Source: Leishmania donovani (Eukaryota; Euglenozoa; Kinetoplastea; Trypanosomatida; Trypanosomatidae). Taken from it: a stretch of DNA of 64,000 bases. Made by a program: the position numbers and the translations under genes. The stretch covers positions 493,263 to 557,262 of the forward strand of contig NC_018261.1 of the NCBI RefSeq assembly GCF_000227135.1, in the 5' to 3' direction. The notes beneath the pieces are model-generated. The model searched no databases, was not told the DNA's origin, and worked only from the letters and a program-made list of their open reading frames with translations. Positions 30,849-41,241 of this stretch are shown one piece after another (positions within the stretch are counted from its first letter, which is position 1; every line of letters starts with the position of its first letter).

Positions 30849-32330
30849 TTATTCACACGCGATGCGGCCGCTTTCCACGTAGGCGCCAATCTCTTGCAGA
30901 GCGTTCAGAACGGAGAGGTTGGATCGCAGCAGTGCGATATGACTGCGCTCCGCCGGCGACACATACAGCCGCGCCATGCGCAACACCTGCTGCACCGTCG
31001 TGGGCACCATCAAGTCAGTGCGGATAGCTGCACGCATGAAGTCTGAGATGACCTCGCGTGGGGTGACGGCGGCCTGCCACATGTCAGGCACCGTGTATCG
31101 GAGCAACCCCGCTTCTGCGTTTGACCGGTCGGGTGCCCACAAGAACGACACTGGCTGCACCGGTGAGAAAACCTCGGAAAAGACGCCAGGCGCTGCTGTC
31201 TCCGCCGGCGACGACGCGGGATCGCAGGTTCGGGGTGGCCGTCCCCGGCGGCTCGTCGCAAAGCTCATCTCCGCCTCCGCCGCAGCTCTCGATGCGCCAC
31301 AGTAGAACATCGCGGGGTTGTCGAGCAGCCCGTTCGCGGACATCAGCCCACCGCAACCGGTGCGTAGAGCCGCCTCCATCGCCGTGCTCACGTCCGTCAC
31401 ACCGCCGTTCAGCACCACTGGCACAGAGAGATTCTCGCGAATGAGCTTGACGGCCTCAAACTGCACTGCAGCACTAGGGTGGCAGGTAGGGGTACGGCCG
31501 TGCACCGTCAACCAAGACACACCGGCTGCCTCGCACTGCCGCGCAAAGTCGACGCTGCGGCGCAGGTCATCTTTTATCCGCATCTTCACCACACACGGCA
31601 GAAATGGCGGCACGGTGCTGGTGCAGCTGCCGTACTCACAGCCGTTTCCGACGATCGTTGACGCCGTGCTGCCGTCTGGCATGGCGTTGCGAATGGAGCG
31701 CACCATGTCCGCCACTCGCTCTGGTTGGTCGAGCAGTGCAGACCCGATTCCTTCCTTCATCGCCCACCGCTGCGGGCACCCGCAGTTGAGGTCGATGCCG
31801 TCGCAGTACGGGCGAAGTAGCACCGCAGCTTGTGCGGCGGCAGGCCCGCTCTTGGCGGCGAGCTGCACGACAAGCCGATCCTCGCCTTCGTACCGCGCAA
31901 ACTCGGCGTGCCGCGCATGCGGCGACTTGACGAAGCTCTCCGCGATGAGCATGTGAGTGTAGCTGACGCGCGCCCCCCACGCTCGGCATACTTGGCGAAA
32001 CGCCGGCCTGCTACACCGCACCATGGGAGCTTGAATTAGGCAGAGGGAGCAGTAGAGCTGCCGCCAGTCGAGCGATGCGTTGCTGTCGGGAGAGTCGACA
32101 CAGCGTTGGTGGTACTCGCCTTCATCTTCAGCCGATGTGACGTGCTGCTCTGCAGGGGCATGGTGAGACCCGCACAATATGGTTGCGTCGTATTCGCGAG
32201 AAAGGTTCACCAACGCAGCCGCAACTGCTCGGTCGGCCTCCGCGATGAGCGCTGACAAACACACGCTGCGATGCAGGTGATGAGGGTCTTGCGCCCATGC
32301 GCGCTCGTACGGTGCCCAGTGGTCGCTCAT
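30849..32330 (-). CDS. DUS4: tRNA-dihydrouridine synthase, Dus4 type
   Basis: A 493-residue FMN-dependent enzyme that reduces uridine to dihydrouridine in the tRNA D-loop; Dus4 enzymes act at U20a/U20b. The TIM-barrel core begins near residue 90 with LIQAPMVRCSRPAFR, followed by VVQLAAKSG, DGIDLNCGCPQRWAMKEGIGSALL (catalytic Cys185 within GCP), KMRIKDDLRRSVDF, GVSWLTVHGRT, VPVVLNGGV and a C-terminal glycine loop GGLMSANGLLDNPAMF. These match human DUS4L rather than Dus1-3, notably NCGCPQRWAM and VSWxTVHGRT. The first ~85 residues and an insertion near residue 365-400 (Arg/Pro/Ser-rich) are additions compared with the ~320-residue human protein. The ATG at 32330 is the first in frame. Confidence 0.93.
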   Translation of the reverse strand: MSDHWAPYERAWAQDPHHLHRSVCLSALIAEADRAVAAALVNLSREYDATILCGSHHAPAEQHVTSAEDEGEYHQRCVDSPDSNASLDWRQLYCSLCLIQAPMVRCSRPAFRQVCRAWGARVSYTHMLIAESFVKSPHARHAEFARYEGEDRLVVQLAAKSGPAAAQAAVLLRPYCDGIDLNCGCPQRWAMKEGIGSALLDQPERVADMVRSIRNAMPDGSTASTIVGNGCEYGSCTSTVPPFLPCVVKMRIKDDLRRSVDFARQCEAAGVSWLTVHGRTPTCHPSAAVQFEAVKLIRENLSVPVVLNGGVTDVSTAMEAALRTGCGGLMSANGLLDNPAMFYCGASRAAAEAEMSFATSRRGRPPRTCDPASSPAETAAPGVFSEVFSPVQPVSFLWAPDRSNAEAGLLRYTVPDMWQAAVTPREVISDFMRAAIRTDLMVPTTVQQVLRMARLYVSPAERSHIALLRSNLSVLNALQEIGAYVESGRIACE

Positions 32331-33048
32331 GGCCTAAGCAGTGGTGACCAGGCGAAAGCTAAGGAATCGAATTCGGAATGCAAAGGGAGACGTCTGTGGC
32401 GAGAGAGAGAGAGCGGAAAACGAGAAAACGGGAAGCCCACGGAGACGCACACAGACCCCTACACACATATATATATATATATGTACACAGAGAGAGAGGC
32501 ACGCTCAGTCCGCGAAAACACGCCGCCCCCTCCACGCGGTAGCGACACCGACGTGAAGAGCTGCACATGCGAGAGAAACAAAGGAGGCAAAAAGGGGTGG
32601 CGTCATCGCCCAAGCATCCGTGCGCGCCTACGTGCAGGGTGGAAGGCGGAGGGGCGGATAACGCCTCGCTTGTTGCTGTCACGCAAAACGCAAAACGAAA
32701 AACCAATCTGTGAGTGCAACTTGGAGGGAAGGAGGGAGGGGGGTCAGCGAGCGTGTCGCGTTGTGCAGCTCGTCTGTTTTCTCTTTTCTGTTTATAGATG
32801 TGTGATTGCGGATTCTGAACACGTGAACGCAGACGGCTTCCTGGCGAAGACATTCACACCTGTGAAGGTGAACAGCATCCATCAGACACACATGCATGCA
32901 CTCACGCACGGGCCAGCAGGTATTCGCAAGAGAGCAAAGCCCTATCAAGTGAGACCCCTCACTGTGCGGCGTGCGCGGCACGCAACGCCAGAGCGACTGC
33001 AGCTTCTCTCTAAGATGAAATCGGGCAGGCAACAAGAGAAATACATCG
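32331..33048. other. Spacer with TA repeat
   Basis: Intergenic sequence between the Dus4 start and the ATG101-like stop codon. It has a GA-rich run at 32400-32412 and an AC/TA microsatellite at about 32460-32482. No gene seen. Confidence 0.5.
32460..32482. repeat. AC/TA microsatellite
   Basis: Short CA run passing directly into (TA)n, total about 22 bases. Confidence 0.9.
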
Positions 33049-34488
33049 TTATGTAAAGCGGTGCTTCTCCTGCACATGGGCGTCAAACACCAGCTCGCCG
33101 GAGGTGAAGTCCGTAAACGTCTCCATGCTCGTTGTCTGGTAGCTCGACTTTAAGATGAACTCTAGCACGTGGTGTACCTGTGCAGGGTCGTTTACGAGAG
33201 TCAGTTCCGCAGGGACGCTCCGCGCCCCACCCTCTCCGCGGTAGTCGTGGCGATTGGCCTCAGTGCCATCCACGGCAGCACTGCCTGCGGCCCCCGTCGC
33301 CACTGAATTCTGCGTGCGCGGCCGAATCAAGCGCTCGTTTGAGGTTCGAATGATGGGGAACCGCCACTCCGCCAGTGGCCGCTCGTGGGCCATACGCCAC
33401 CGCGTCACCTCCTTCGACAATAAACGCACGGAGAGCACCATACCGACTTCATCGCGGCCCAGAGTCCATGCATCGCCACAGTCGCTGCTGCAGCCGGCTC
33501 CGCTGCGACCCCATGTTGCGGCGGTGGCGTCCGACGTGGGGCTGCCCACCCCAGAGACAGACCGCAACGGGGACATGGGGGAGGCCGGCGAAGGGAGTGC
33601 CTGCCGCAGATCAACCGACTGCAGAAGAGCCCGCGGCAGCTGTTGTGGCGCCGGAAGGCCCGCTGTGTTACTGTTGCGCGCTAGCCTTTCAGCTGTGTTC
33701 TCCCCTCGCGAGCCTGCCACAGAGGCACCGCCTTCCACGATACCGCTGTTGATGAGCACCGTCGCGCTGGCCAAAGTGCTCTGCCCCGCTATCAGTGCCT
33801 GGCTGGAGAACGACAGCGAGCTGGAAAGGGGGAGCCGAGCCAGCCGTTGCTCGTGCTCCGACACGAGAGCATCAATCTCTTCCATCACGCGATTGTAGGC
33901 GATGGTGATAGTAGGATTGTGCGTCTCGCGGACGGTGATGTGCACGCCTCCGAGCTTGTGCAAGACCTGCGTCACCGGTACGACAAACGGCTGCTCGTGC
34001 TGCCGCTGAAGCGCCGCCAACTCAGCTGTCTCGGCGAGCGTCAGAGACCGCGCGGAGGTCTCCGGGGAGGCGTCGAAGGACCCAGGAAACGCCGCTGCCG
34101 TCGCACCCGTGGCTAGTCGGAAAGAGGCATCCTGCTGCTGCGACTTGTTCTGCATTGGCTGCTGGTTTTGCATTGTTGCGGGATATCGGCCCCAAAAGCT
34201 CGACATTACAGACACTGCAGAGGTTAAGAGCGTGGCGGCCGACGGCGCCGCCGCGCCGGTGCTGACCGCACCGCCAGAGCCGCGTGGCGTCGCGTGATCG
34301 CGCAGCGTGGGGGGGCGCGGCCCAACGGGGGATTGGAACTCAATAGAGTAGAGAATGGCGTACAGGAGGGCAGACAAGGCGGAGGGGGTGACGCGGATGG
34401 GTCGCGGCGGTGCATCGGCGACACTAGACGACGCTGTCGCCGGGGCGGACGCCGCCGATGGCATGTAGCTGAAGACTTGGTAGTTCAT
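33049..34488 (-). CDS. ATG101-like HORMA-domain protein with large insertions
   Basis: A 479-residue protein whose conserved pieces resemble the HORMA autophagy protein ATG101, a partner of ATG13 in the ATG1/ULK1 initiation complex. Residues 31-57 (IRVTPSALSALLYAILYSIEF then QSPVGP) fit the N-terminal strand and helix of ATG101 (EVREVLxxILHTIxFHRxxGP). About 180-212 (VHITVRETHNPTITIAYNRV, EEIDAL) fits the next strand and helix. About 357-380 (VRLLSKEVTRW, LAEWRFPI) fits the strand pair around the conserved W-x-x-W region. About 430-479 gives the last helix and strands. Two Ser/Ala/Gly-rich insertions lie between them, making it twice the usual ~220 residues. The frame reaches 34674 only via GTG, and the first ATG (MNYQVF) fits the short ATG101 N-terminus. 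Other HORMA families (Mad2, Rev7) are the alternative. Confidence 0.55.
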   Translation of the reverse strand: MNYQVFSYMPSAASAPATASSSVADAPPRPIRVTPSALSALLYAILYSIEFQSPVGPRPPTLRDHATPRGSGGAVSTGAAAPSAATLLTSAVSVMSSFWGRYPATMQNQQPMQNKSQQQDASFRLATGATAAAFPGSFDASPETSARSLTLAETAELAALQRQHEQPFVVPVTQVLHKLGGVHITVRETHNPTITIAYNRVMEEIDALVSEHEQRLARLPLSSSLSFSSQALIAGQSTLASATVLINSGIVEGGASVAGSRGENTAERLARNSNTAGLPAPQQLPRALLQSVDLRQALPSPASPMSPLRSVSGVGSPTSDATAATWGRSGAGCSSDCGDAWTLGRDEVGMVLSVRLLSKEVTRWRMAHERPLAEWRFPIIRTSNERLIRPRTQNSVATGAAGSAAVDGTEANRHDYRGEGGARSVPAELTLVNDPAQVHHVLEFILKSSYQTTSMETFTDFTSGELVFDAHVQEKHRFT

Positions 34489-35710
34489 GTTGCCAACGCG
34501 CCTGTTCTGTATGTTTGCGAAAGCAGCACGATGCGGAGCCCTCGTCGGGCGCACACGGTGAAGAGCGCTCCGAGAAAATGCAAAGGGATAAGATGACGAG
34601 TGGAGCGTGCCGGCACCGCACGGCGACCCAGCTGTCAAGAAGCGTAAAGCAAGCGAAGTAGAAGGTGAAAGCACGAGCGTGTGAACGCCGCTCTGCGTTT
34701 GCGTGCGTATGCGCTGGCACCGATAACCACCTCTCTACAAGGAGCAAGCGTGAGAGAAAACGGGAGGGGGGTGTAGTGGTGGTGGTGACGGCGGTGGGGA
34801 GGGTGGTAGAGAATCTATCGAGAGGAGGTAGAGGAAAAGAGGAAGGCAAGTAGGCGCAGGCGCGCAAGACAAGCGCATAAGCAGACGTACACAAGAAGAG
34901 CAGCAAGCAGAGGTGTGGGGGTGGGAAGAAGGAAGACAAGCAGAGAAAAGAAAAAGATCGGGTGGGTGGGTGGGAGGTAGCAATTCACTGGATGATAAGA
35001 CAGGTAAGCAGAAAGCAGCTAGTGCGTGTTGGCGCACGCATTTGCGTGTGTGTGTGTTTAAAGAGCGGGTAGTTTTGGCGGAGGTGTGGGATGCACGCCC
35101 GCACACGTGATGCCGAGCGCGACGAGTTCAGACGATTAGCGAAAGGATGAAGAAGAGAGCGGGATGAAACAGACATAGAGGTGCGGCCGAGAGGCCAGCG
35201 AGCGAACTCGAGCAAGGGAGTGTAGAGAGGTTCGGGGCGGAGAGGGGGCGTGCAACTCCCACGCATCCCTCGAGCACGAGTATCGCACTCAGTGATCCCC
35301 CCCACACACACGTCGCCAGCGTACTCGCGCATTCAATTCGTGAGCTCGACCGCCTGTGTTGAAGCGTCCCCGTACGATTGGGACGCGCTTGGACATGATC
35401 GTCCCTTCGGTGGATGTTCTGTTTTGCATTCGCTTTGTGCGCTCCACGAGCGGAACGCCTCGTGGTGCCCAACACCCCTCTTTTCCTCCCTCTTTCGCCT
35501 CCACGGCAGCCCCGGCGACGTTTCCTGCGCGCGCATGCTGGCATGACGGCGACGAGGGGACGAGGGAGCGGCGGTGTATGCGAGTACATGGACGCGGCGA
35601 GATAAAGGGGAAGCTTTCGGTGCAGCCCCAACTGAGGCAGAGTAACCACATGCGCACGCGCACACAGAAGAGAGATGCCTCTCCGCAGATGCAATCAGAG
35701 GATCCGCGCT
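34489..35710. other. Spacer, no gene seen
   Basis: About 1.2 kb between the ATG101-like start and the DUF167 stop codon. Purine-rich plus-strand blocks (34745-34855, 34915-34980, including GGGT repeats at 34960-34972) give long coding-strand polypyrimidine tracts. No gene recognised. Confidence 0.5.
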
Positions 35711-36325
35711 TCACTCCCGAGACTCCTTCTCCAGCACGGCTGTCAGTTGAGCACGGGTGCCAGGGAACATGACCAGCACCGTCTTCGCACGCGACGTGCC
35801 GCCGCGCACTAGACTGACTTCGATGCGATCAGAAAATGCCGCCGCGGAGGGCGGGGTGTTCGACTCCTCCGGCTGCTGTGCGCCACCAGCACCACTGTGT
35901 GGCATCGACGACGAGGCAAAGCTGGCCGCTGCCACGTTCCTCGACTTTCCCTTTTTTCCCGATTTCTTGTCTCCGCCGCTCCTGCTCTTGGCGAGCTGGG
36001 CTGCAGTTGCACTGGCAGCTGCATCTGCCGCTAGCACCGTCGCATAGGAAGTGCCTTTCACGTACTCAGCATAATCTGCCGTCATCGCACGGAAGCCGCG
36101 CTCAATCAGCTCGCCGAGGTAGCGGAGGAGCTCCGCGTTCGCTTGCCCTTCCACCGGTGGGGCCGCAATGCGCAAGTCGGCCTCTGTCAGCGCCGGTGTC
36201 AAGGGTGCAGCAAACGCAGATGCGCGTGCGCTGGGTTTGGCGTGCACGGTAAGCAGATACTTTCCTGGCTGCACCTGGACTAGGCAAGGGAACATGCGGT
36301 GCAGGCAAACCCGCGTGGCATGCAT
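35711..36325 (-). CDS. DUF167 / YggU-family (UPF0235) protein
   Basis: A 204-residue protein of the small DUF167/YggU family (human C15orf40 homologue), whose biochemical role is unknown. The family core is split. The N-terminal part (residues ~20-75) has LLTVHAKPSAR, then LRIAAPPVEGQANAELLRYLGE, which is the diagnostic APPVEGxANxELxxxL block. The C-terminal part (~165-200) has SLVRGGTSRAKTVLV, matching the VxxxxGxxSRxKxVxI block. Between them is a ~85-residue insertion rich in Ala, Ser, Lys and Gly, with a KKSGKKGKSR run, so the protein is about twice the usual ~100 residues. The first in-frame ATG is at 36325; a second (MFPCLV) at 36295 is also possible and would give 194 residues. The upstream Cys/Arg content could be a weak mitochondrial signal. 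Confidence 0.9.
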   Translation of the reverse strand: MHATRVCLHRMFPCLVQVQPGKYLLTVHAKPSARASAFAAPLTPALTEADLRIAAPPVEGQANAELLRYLGELIERGFRAMTADYAEYVKGTSYATVLAADAAASATAAQLAKSRSGGDKKSGKKGKSRNVAAASFASSSMPHSGAGGAQQPEESNTPPSAAAFSDRIEVSLVRGGTSRAKTVLVMFPGTRAQLTAVLEKESRE

Positions 36326-37723
36326 TCACAAGCACAGAGAATAAAGGAGACAAGAGGCGCGAAGGCGTGCACCAGTGCCATTCGACTTTCTGATGATGCA
36401 CCTGCACCACAGGACACAAGGAAGCAGGGTGCCACAGAGCGAGAGAGGTGATGGACAGAACAGGGCAGTGCAAGGAAAGGGCAATCGTGCTATACAGAAC
36501 GAGCTGGGCAGGCATCTGCGTGCTCGGTGATCAGGGTAGAGAGTCGCAGGCAGCAAGCTCGCTGAGCGTCAATACCCCATGTCACTCGTCTCGCACGCGT
36601 GCCGCTTCATCCTGCGCCTTAGGTCTTTCACCGACTATTTGCTTCAAGGGCAGCTGATGCGAGCCCGCACGTGCTTTCACCTGCGCTATAACAAGCAGCG
36701 TGAGTGGCCGGCTCACGTTTGCGTGATTCCTTTCCTCTCTTTTACTGTTGCAGTGCGGGCACAGTCGTGAGCGGAAACAACAACAGAAAAAAGAGGGCAC
36801 CAACGGGACCACTCGACCGTCAAGGAGGGCATTCATCATCGCGAAAGAGGCGACCACGAGAGCCCAGGGCCGCTGGGGAGTGGGGCGGGAGTAGAGAACT
36901 TGTTGAATATCGGAGGAGCACTCGAGGATGCACAAATTGGTGTTGGGTTGGCGGGTGCGGCACATCAATCACAAAAGAGAAGAGTGCTGCCGCACTCGTT
37001 GAGGTGCGGCACTGTACCCCCCCCCCCCAACCCCTTTGTAGGGTAGCACTGCCAGTGCCCCTGCACCTATGATTTTCGAAATAACCACACACACACACAC
37101 ACACGCACGATGGGCAATCCGCCTGTACTTTGCTTCGGCACCCACTCGTGGCAGCCCTGTCCCCCTCCCGTCCACTCTACGAGAGCAAGCTCCTCGAATC
37201 CAACAGCAAAAAGAGCGCAAGACGGAAAAAGGATGCAGAGCACTAGAAACGTGACGCACCACACTCACGTAGAGACAAAGGCACTCCTCTGCACGAGGCA
37301 GCGCGGCAGAAAGCAGCGCTTCCAGATGTGAACGCCGCTGCTACCGCACGTACGAAGCTAACCTACACAAACTGACACCATCTTCACAGCGTAAGCCACT
37401 TCCTGCCAATCTATCCGCCGCCATCGAGAGTTGCCCTCGATGACCCGATTGCAGCCGCAACCACGTGTCACGCAGGCGTCGCCTGCAGCCTCTTCGTCCT
37501 TCGAGCGGCACACAATATGCCGATCCATGGCAATTCGGCCCCCACCCTCACTAGACCCGTGTGCCTCTGCGTGTGTGTGTATGTATATGTCCGCCACCGA
37601 GATACACAAGAAAAGGAGGTGATGGGGGTGATGATCTTGCGACACACGTACACCACCCTCCACCCTTCTACCCTCGACTCGTATCGTCCACTGTTGTTCG
37701 TGTCGCTATTCTCCTCGGTCTGC
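36326..37723. other. Spacer with CA repeat
   Basis: About 1.4 kb between the DUF167 start and the NUDT19-like stop codon. It has a C10 run near 37019-37028 and a (CA)n run at 37086-37104. Open frames are short. No gene seen. Confidence 0.5.
37086..37104. repeat. (CA)n microsatellite
   Basis: Uninterrupted CA run of about 19 bases, read directly. Confidence 0.93.
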
Positions 37724-39076
37724 TCACTTTTCATGAGGGGATGAGTATAGGTCGACCGGCTTGCGTCCCATGTGATCGCGTCGCAGCGGAATCAGGCCCT
37801 CGTCGCTTTCCCGGCCCTCCTGGAAGTTGTACTGAGGCACCGGGTAAGCCGTCTTTCCTTCCTGCGGAACCCGCTGCCACTTCGGGTAGGGGATGGAGCT
37901 GTACACCATGTCCATGTCATTGGCCTCCTCCAGCAGCGCCGGCTTCTCCGGCTCCAGCACTTGCGCCTCCTCCTCTGCGGTCGCCGGGCGCTCATCAAAG
38001 ACGGCGCGCACGCCGAAGGGAAAGTCTTTCTCATAGGCGAAGCGCCGCACGTACTTGGAGGCGCGGTCCTCTGGCGTGGTCTCTGGGTGGAACATGTCGC
38101 CTGGCAGCAGCACTGTGGCCACCTTCTCCTGCCCATGATGGAATAGCACAGGTTGCACCGTGCGCGGCGCATCGCGGTTCGTCTTCTTGGTCACATCTGC
38201 AAAGGTTGGGCACTCGTTATGCAGTTCTGAGAGCGCAATCACGTTGGGCGTGGGCATGTTCATGATGCCGGCGTTGAAGCGTGCGAGCGCCTCCATCGGC
38301 GACACCCACACAAGCTTCTCGCCGACAGTGGAGAGTGTGTACTGAACATCCGGAATCTTATTCAGCGTCACGACGTAGCTCAAGTTCGCGAAACGGAAGG
38401 TTTCGGTAGTAGGGGTCACTATCGTGCGAAACGGCATCAGTTGCGAGAGCGTCGATTCCATAGGCAGCTCAAGCACATCCATCAGCTGCCGCATCGCCTT
38501 GGGGTACTGGTTACAGATCAGGAACCACCGCCGCGGTCCGGGAGGGCCCTCTACCTCTGCCACCACACCGCCCTCCTTTGGGATCAGCAAGAGGTTTGTC
38601 TGCGCAAAGAGCGCGCGCATTGCGGCTAGGCGATGGTGCAGGTCGGCCCACTGTGTCGTCACACCGCGCCGTCGCAGCACCTTGTCCCAGTCCTCCGACG
38701 TGTCCTCCAGGGACACGGGAAAAGACGGTAGCACAAATTGATCCTTCACGTACTGCCCCTTCGACTCACGGTACATCATCAGGACCTTGTAGTCATTGTC
38801 CTCGCCAGCCGCGACCTTGGCGGGGTCAATGTGCTTGTTGTGACCAACAAGGATCGTTGTGGCGGCACGGCGCGTGGGGATCGGCTCTCCCAGCTTCGGC
38901 TTCTCACCGTACTCGCGGTCGGCAAACGGGACCGGCGTGGACCAGTAGTCCTTGAACTGCTCTTTGTACGGGCTCTGCTGAACGTCCAGCAGCAGGTTTC
39001 GAATACCGGGTTTCGCACGGAAGTCGGGGCTCTCACCTGAGACGTTCAGCAGCAGCCGGTGTAGCGTCCTGCGCAT
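37724..39076 (-). CDS. NUDT19-like protein with degenerate Nudix box, probably mitochondrial
   Basis: A 450-residue protein. The first ATG (MRRTLHRLLLNVSG) gives a basic, amphipathic mitochondrial-type presequence; the open frame continues to 39247 only from a TTG. Residues ~50-160 follow the NUDT19/RP2p Nudix layout: a strand pair (TTILVG then YKVLMMYRE), a VLPSFPV turn in place of the usual FPGG, and the helix AAMRALFAQTNLLL at about 147-160. The canonical Nudix box needs REUxEExGU; here the catalytic Glu residues are replaced (RALFAQTNL), so hydrolase activity is unlikely. C-terminal parts (VGEKLVWVSPMEALARFNAG, then a long tail with KWQRVPQEGKTAYPVPQY) are also NUDT19-like in placement. 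Kinetoplastid mitochondria contain Nudix-fold proteins in RNA-stability and ribosome-assembly complexes, so a structural role is plausible. Confidence 0.72.
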   Translation of the reverse strand: MRRTLHRLLLNVSGESPDFRAKPGIRNLLLDVQQSPYKEQFKDYWSTPVPFADREYGEKPKLGEPIPTRRAATTILVGHNKHIDPAKVAAGEDNDYKVLMMYRESKGQYVKDQFVLPSFPVSLEDTSEDWDKVLRRRGVTTQWADLHHRLAAMRALFAQTNLLLIPKEGGVVAEVEGPPGPRRWFLICNQYPKAMRQLMDVLELPMESTLSQLMPFRTIVTPTTETFRFANLSYVVTLNKIPDVQYTLSTVGEKLVWVSPMEALARFNAGIMNMPTPNVIALSELHNECPTFADVTKKTNRDAPRTVQPVLFHHGQEKVATVLLPGDMFHPETTPEDRASKYVRRFAYEKDFPFGVRAVFDERPATAEEEAQVLEPEKPALLEEANDMDMVYSSIPYPKWQRVPQEGKTAYPVPQYNFQEGRESDEGLIPLRRDHMGRKPVDLYSSPHEK

Positions 39077-39455
39077 GACTGCGATGAGGTGCCACGCACG
39101 GAGCGGGAGATGCCGGAGGGCGCAGGGGGGAGAATGGTAAGGGCAAGAGAAAGTGGTGAGGGAAACATGCGCGCACGCACGCGCTCCCGTATGTTTAGAG
39201 GCGGTCAAAAAAAAGAAGACAAACACGAAAAGAAGAAAGACGGCCAAAACCGCAGCCGATGCCCCCTATCCGAAGAACAGAAAGGGGACGCGCAGGCGTA
39301 GTCTCAGCGTGTTCGCTGCAAAGTGCCGGTGTGCCGCGTGTACGCGGGTGTCTGTGTGAGCCGAGGACGTGATGCCAAGGAGCGGTGAAAGAGTAATAGA
39401 GATATGAATCAGATGTCCCAGACGCCAGCCACCGTACTACTTCTCTTTGGCCTCT

Positions 39456-39478
39456 ACACACACACACACACACACACA
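39456..39478. repeat. (CA)n microsatellite
   Basis: Uninterrupted CA run of about 23 bases. Confidence 0.93.
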
Positions 39479-40683
39479 AGCACGCGCACGCGAATTGGCA
39501 ATAGCCGTGGCCACAGATCTGGCTATCAGCAAACTACTTCTGGACACGAAACGAACGATATGAAGGAGGGTGTGTGCACCTCAAGGCAACAGAGTGAGGG
39601 GGCGCGTTGAATTTTTGTCTCCGTCAATTCCGGAGGGTGGTGCTGGTGGTGTTGGGGAGATGTGCGCACTGACACAGGCAGACTGACAGATAGGCAGGTA
39701 TGTGATTGGCACGGCGATAAGCATACATGATCTTTGTGCTTTTTTTTCTTGGCATCTGTGGAGGCTGTGAAGATGCACCACACGTGTGCGTATGTTTGTG
39801 TTGCCACGGTACTCACTTTTCTTGTCTATGCCACGACTCTTTCGAGAGGAGGAGGGAGGATGGCAGGGGTGGCGCGCTGACCGAGAGGAGAGTGGCAAGC
39901 ACGACACGGGAGAAAGGAAGAGCAGACAACCCGAAAAAAAAAGAAAGAATGAGTGCAGAAAAATCAAAAGGGCGACGACACCACACGTCAGCTCAGCGCT
40001 GCTGCTTCCCATGCAGCAGGTGCCAGGGTACACGTGAAAGGCCGCAAGGCAACAAGAGAGTATGATGCGAGCGCAGAAGATGGGCACCAACACAAGTACT
40101 GTGCACCTGCACGTCCTTCTGCTTGCCGGGCTTTGAGCCACGTCCGCCGTTAAGAAGAGAGGATCCCATACGCATGCAGTCCGGAGGAGGTTTGTGTGCG
40201 TGTGTGTGTGCGGCGCAGAGGCGGCAATCCAAAATGCATCATTGCGGGCACTCTGCGCCAGCCGCTACTTCAGTGCTTTTCTTTGCGGTTTTGCGACGTA
40301 TGGTTATGCACGTCACTTGCATGAGTCGTGACGGGCGAGGCAAGGAGCGACAGGCGAGACACGACTCAAGAACGGGTTACCATGTTGAAACAAAAACAGA
40401 AAAACAGAGGAAACAGTGGAGGGCAAAGACGCGGTGAGGGGTGTTGGAGGAGATAGACAGAGAATGCTGAACATGCGTCCTGGGCCCCACAACCACACCC
40501 ACAAACAGAGAGAAAAACAGACAGAATTGGTTGGCATACAGGAAGCGCCAAAACAGCCGTTCTAAAAAGAAGCCGAAAAGAGGGGGTAGGAGAAGGATGA
40601 GAATGAGCGGCTGCCCATGGGGTCGGCTCCCTTTGGAAGTTTCCCTTGTGCCACGTACCCAGGGAGTGGAGCGATCGCACACC

Positions 40684-40684
<1 letters not shown>

Positions 40685-40714
<30 letters not shown>
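40685..40714. repeat. (CA)n microsatellite
   Basis: Uninterrupted AC run of about 30 bases, the longest pure CA run in the window. Confidence 0.95.
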
Positions 40715-40716
<2 letters not shown>

Positions 40717-41241
40717 AACTTTCTCGCTGGCAAAGCAGTGTCACCCGACCCACCCCTCGCGTATGTTCCTGACGTAAATCTTGCGCATCTCCATCGCTTC
40801 TCGTGTGCTTGCCTCCTCCCCTCTTCTCTTTCCCTTTTTTTTTGCTTCTCCCAAGCACACTCCACCTCGTTCCGGTCGGCATGCCTTTACTGGTGTACTG
40901 TACTTCCTTTGGCGAAGCATGCGGCCTCTTCGTCTTTCTTTGTTGTTCCCGGCAGCGCCATCCCGCCCTTCTCCATTTACTAGAACACGAATACAAAACA
41001 AGAAAACGGCTGAACGTTCCTACACACACACACACGGACGGGCACCGCACAACTGGTATCCCAGAGAGAGGGCGCGGCTCTGGTTATAGAGCAGACTGGA
41101 AGAGGAGCGCTGCGCTGCCGCGAGGCTTCGCCGTGTAGCCGCCCCTCCCTTTTGATCTCTCGTTCGTGCTCAGTGTCACGCAGTTTTGGAGCTGCGTTGT
41201 GCCTCTGCATCACCGCCCTCTCTCACCCATCCACGCCAGCT

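Larger units (their letters stand above)
39077..41241. other. Long spacer with two CA repeats
   Basis: About 2.2 kb between the NUDT19-like start and the RG-rich gene stop codon. It contains (CA)n runs at 39456-39478 and 40685-40714 and several A-rich stretches (39725-39790, 39930-39970). Open frames are repeat-derived on both strands. It probably carries the long 3'UTR of the RG-rich gene. No gene seen. Confidence 0.5.
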
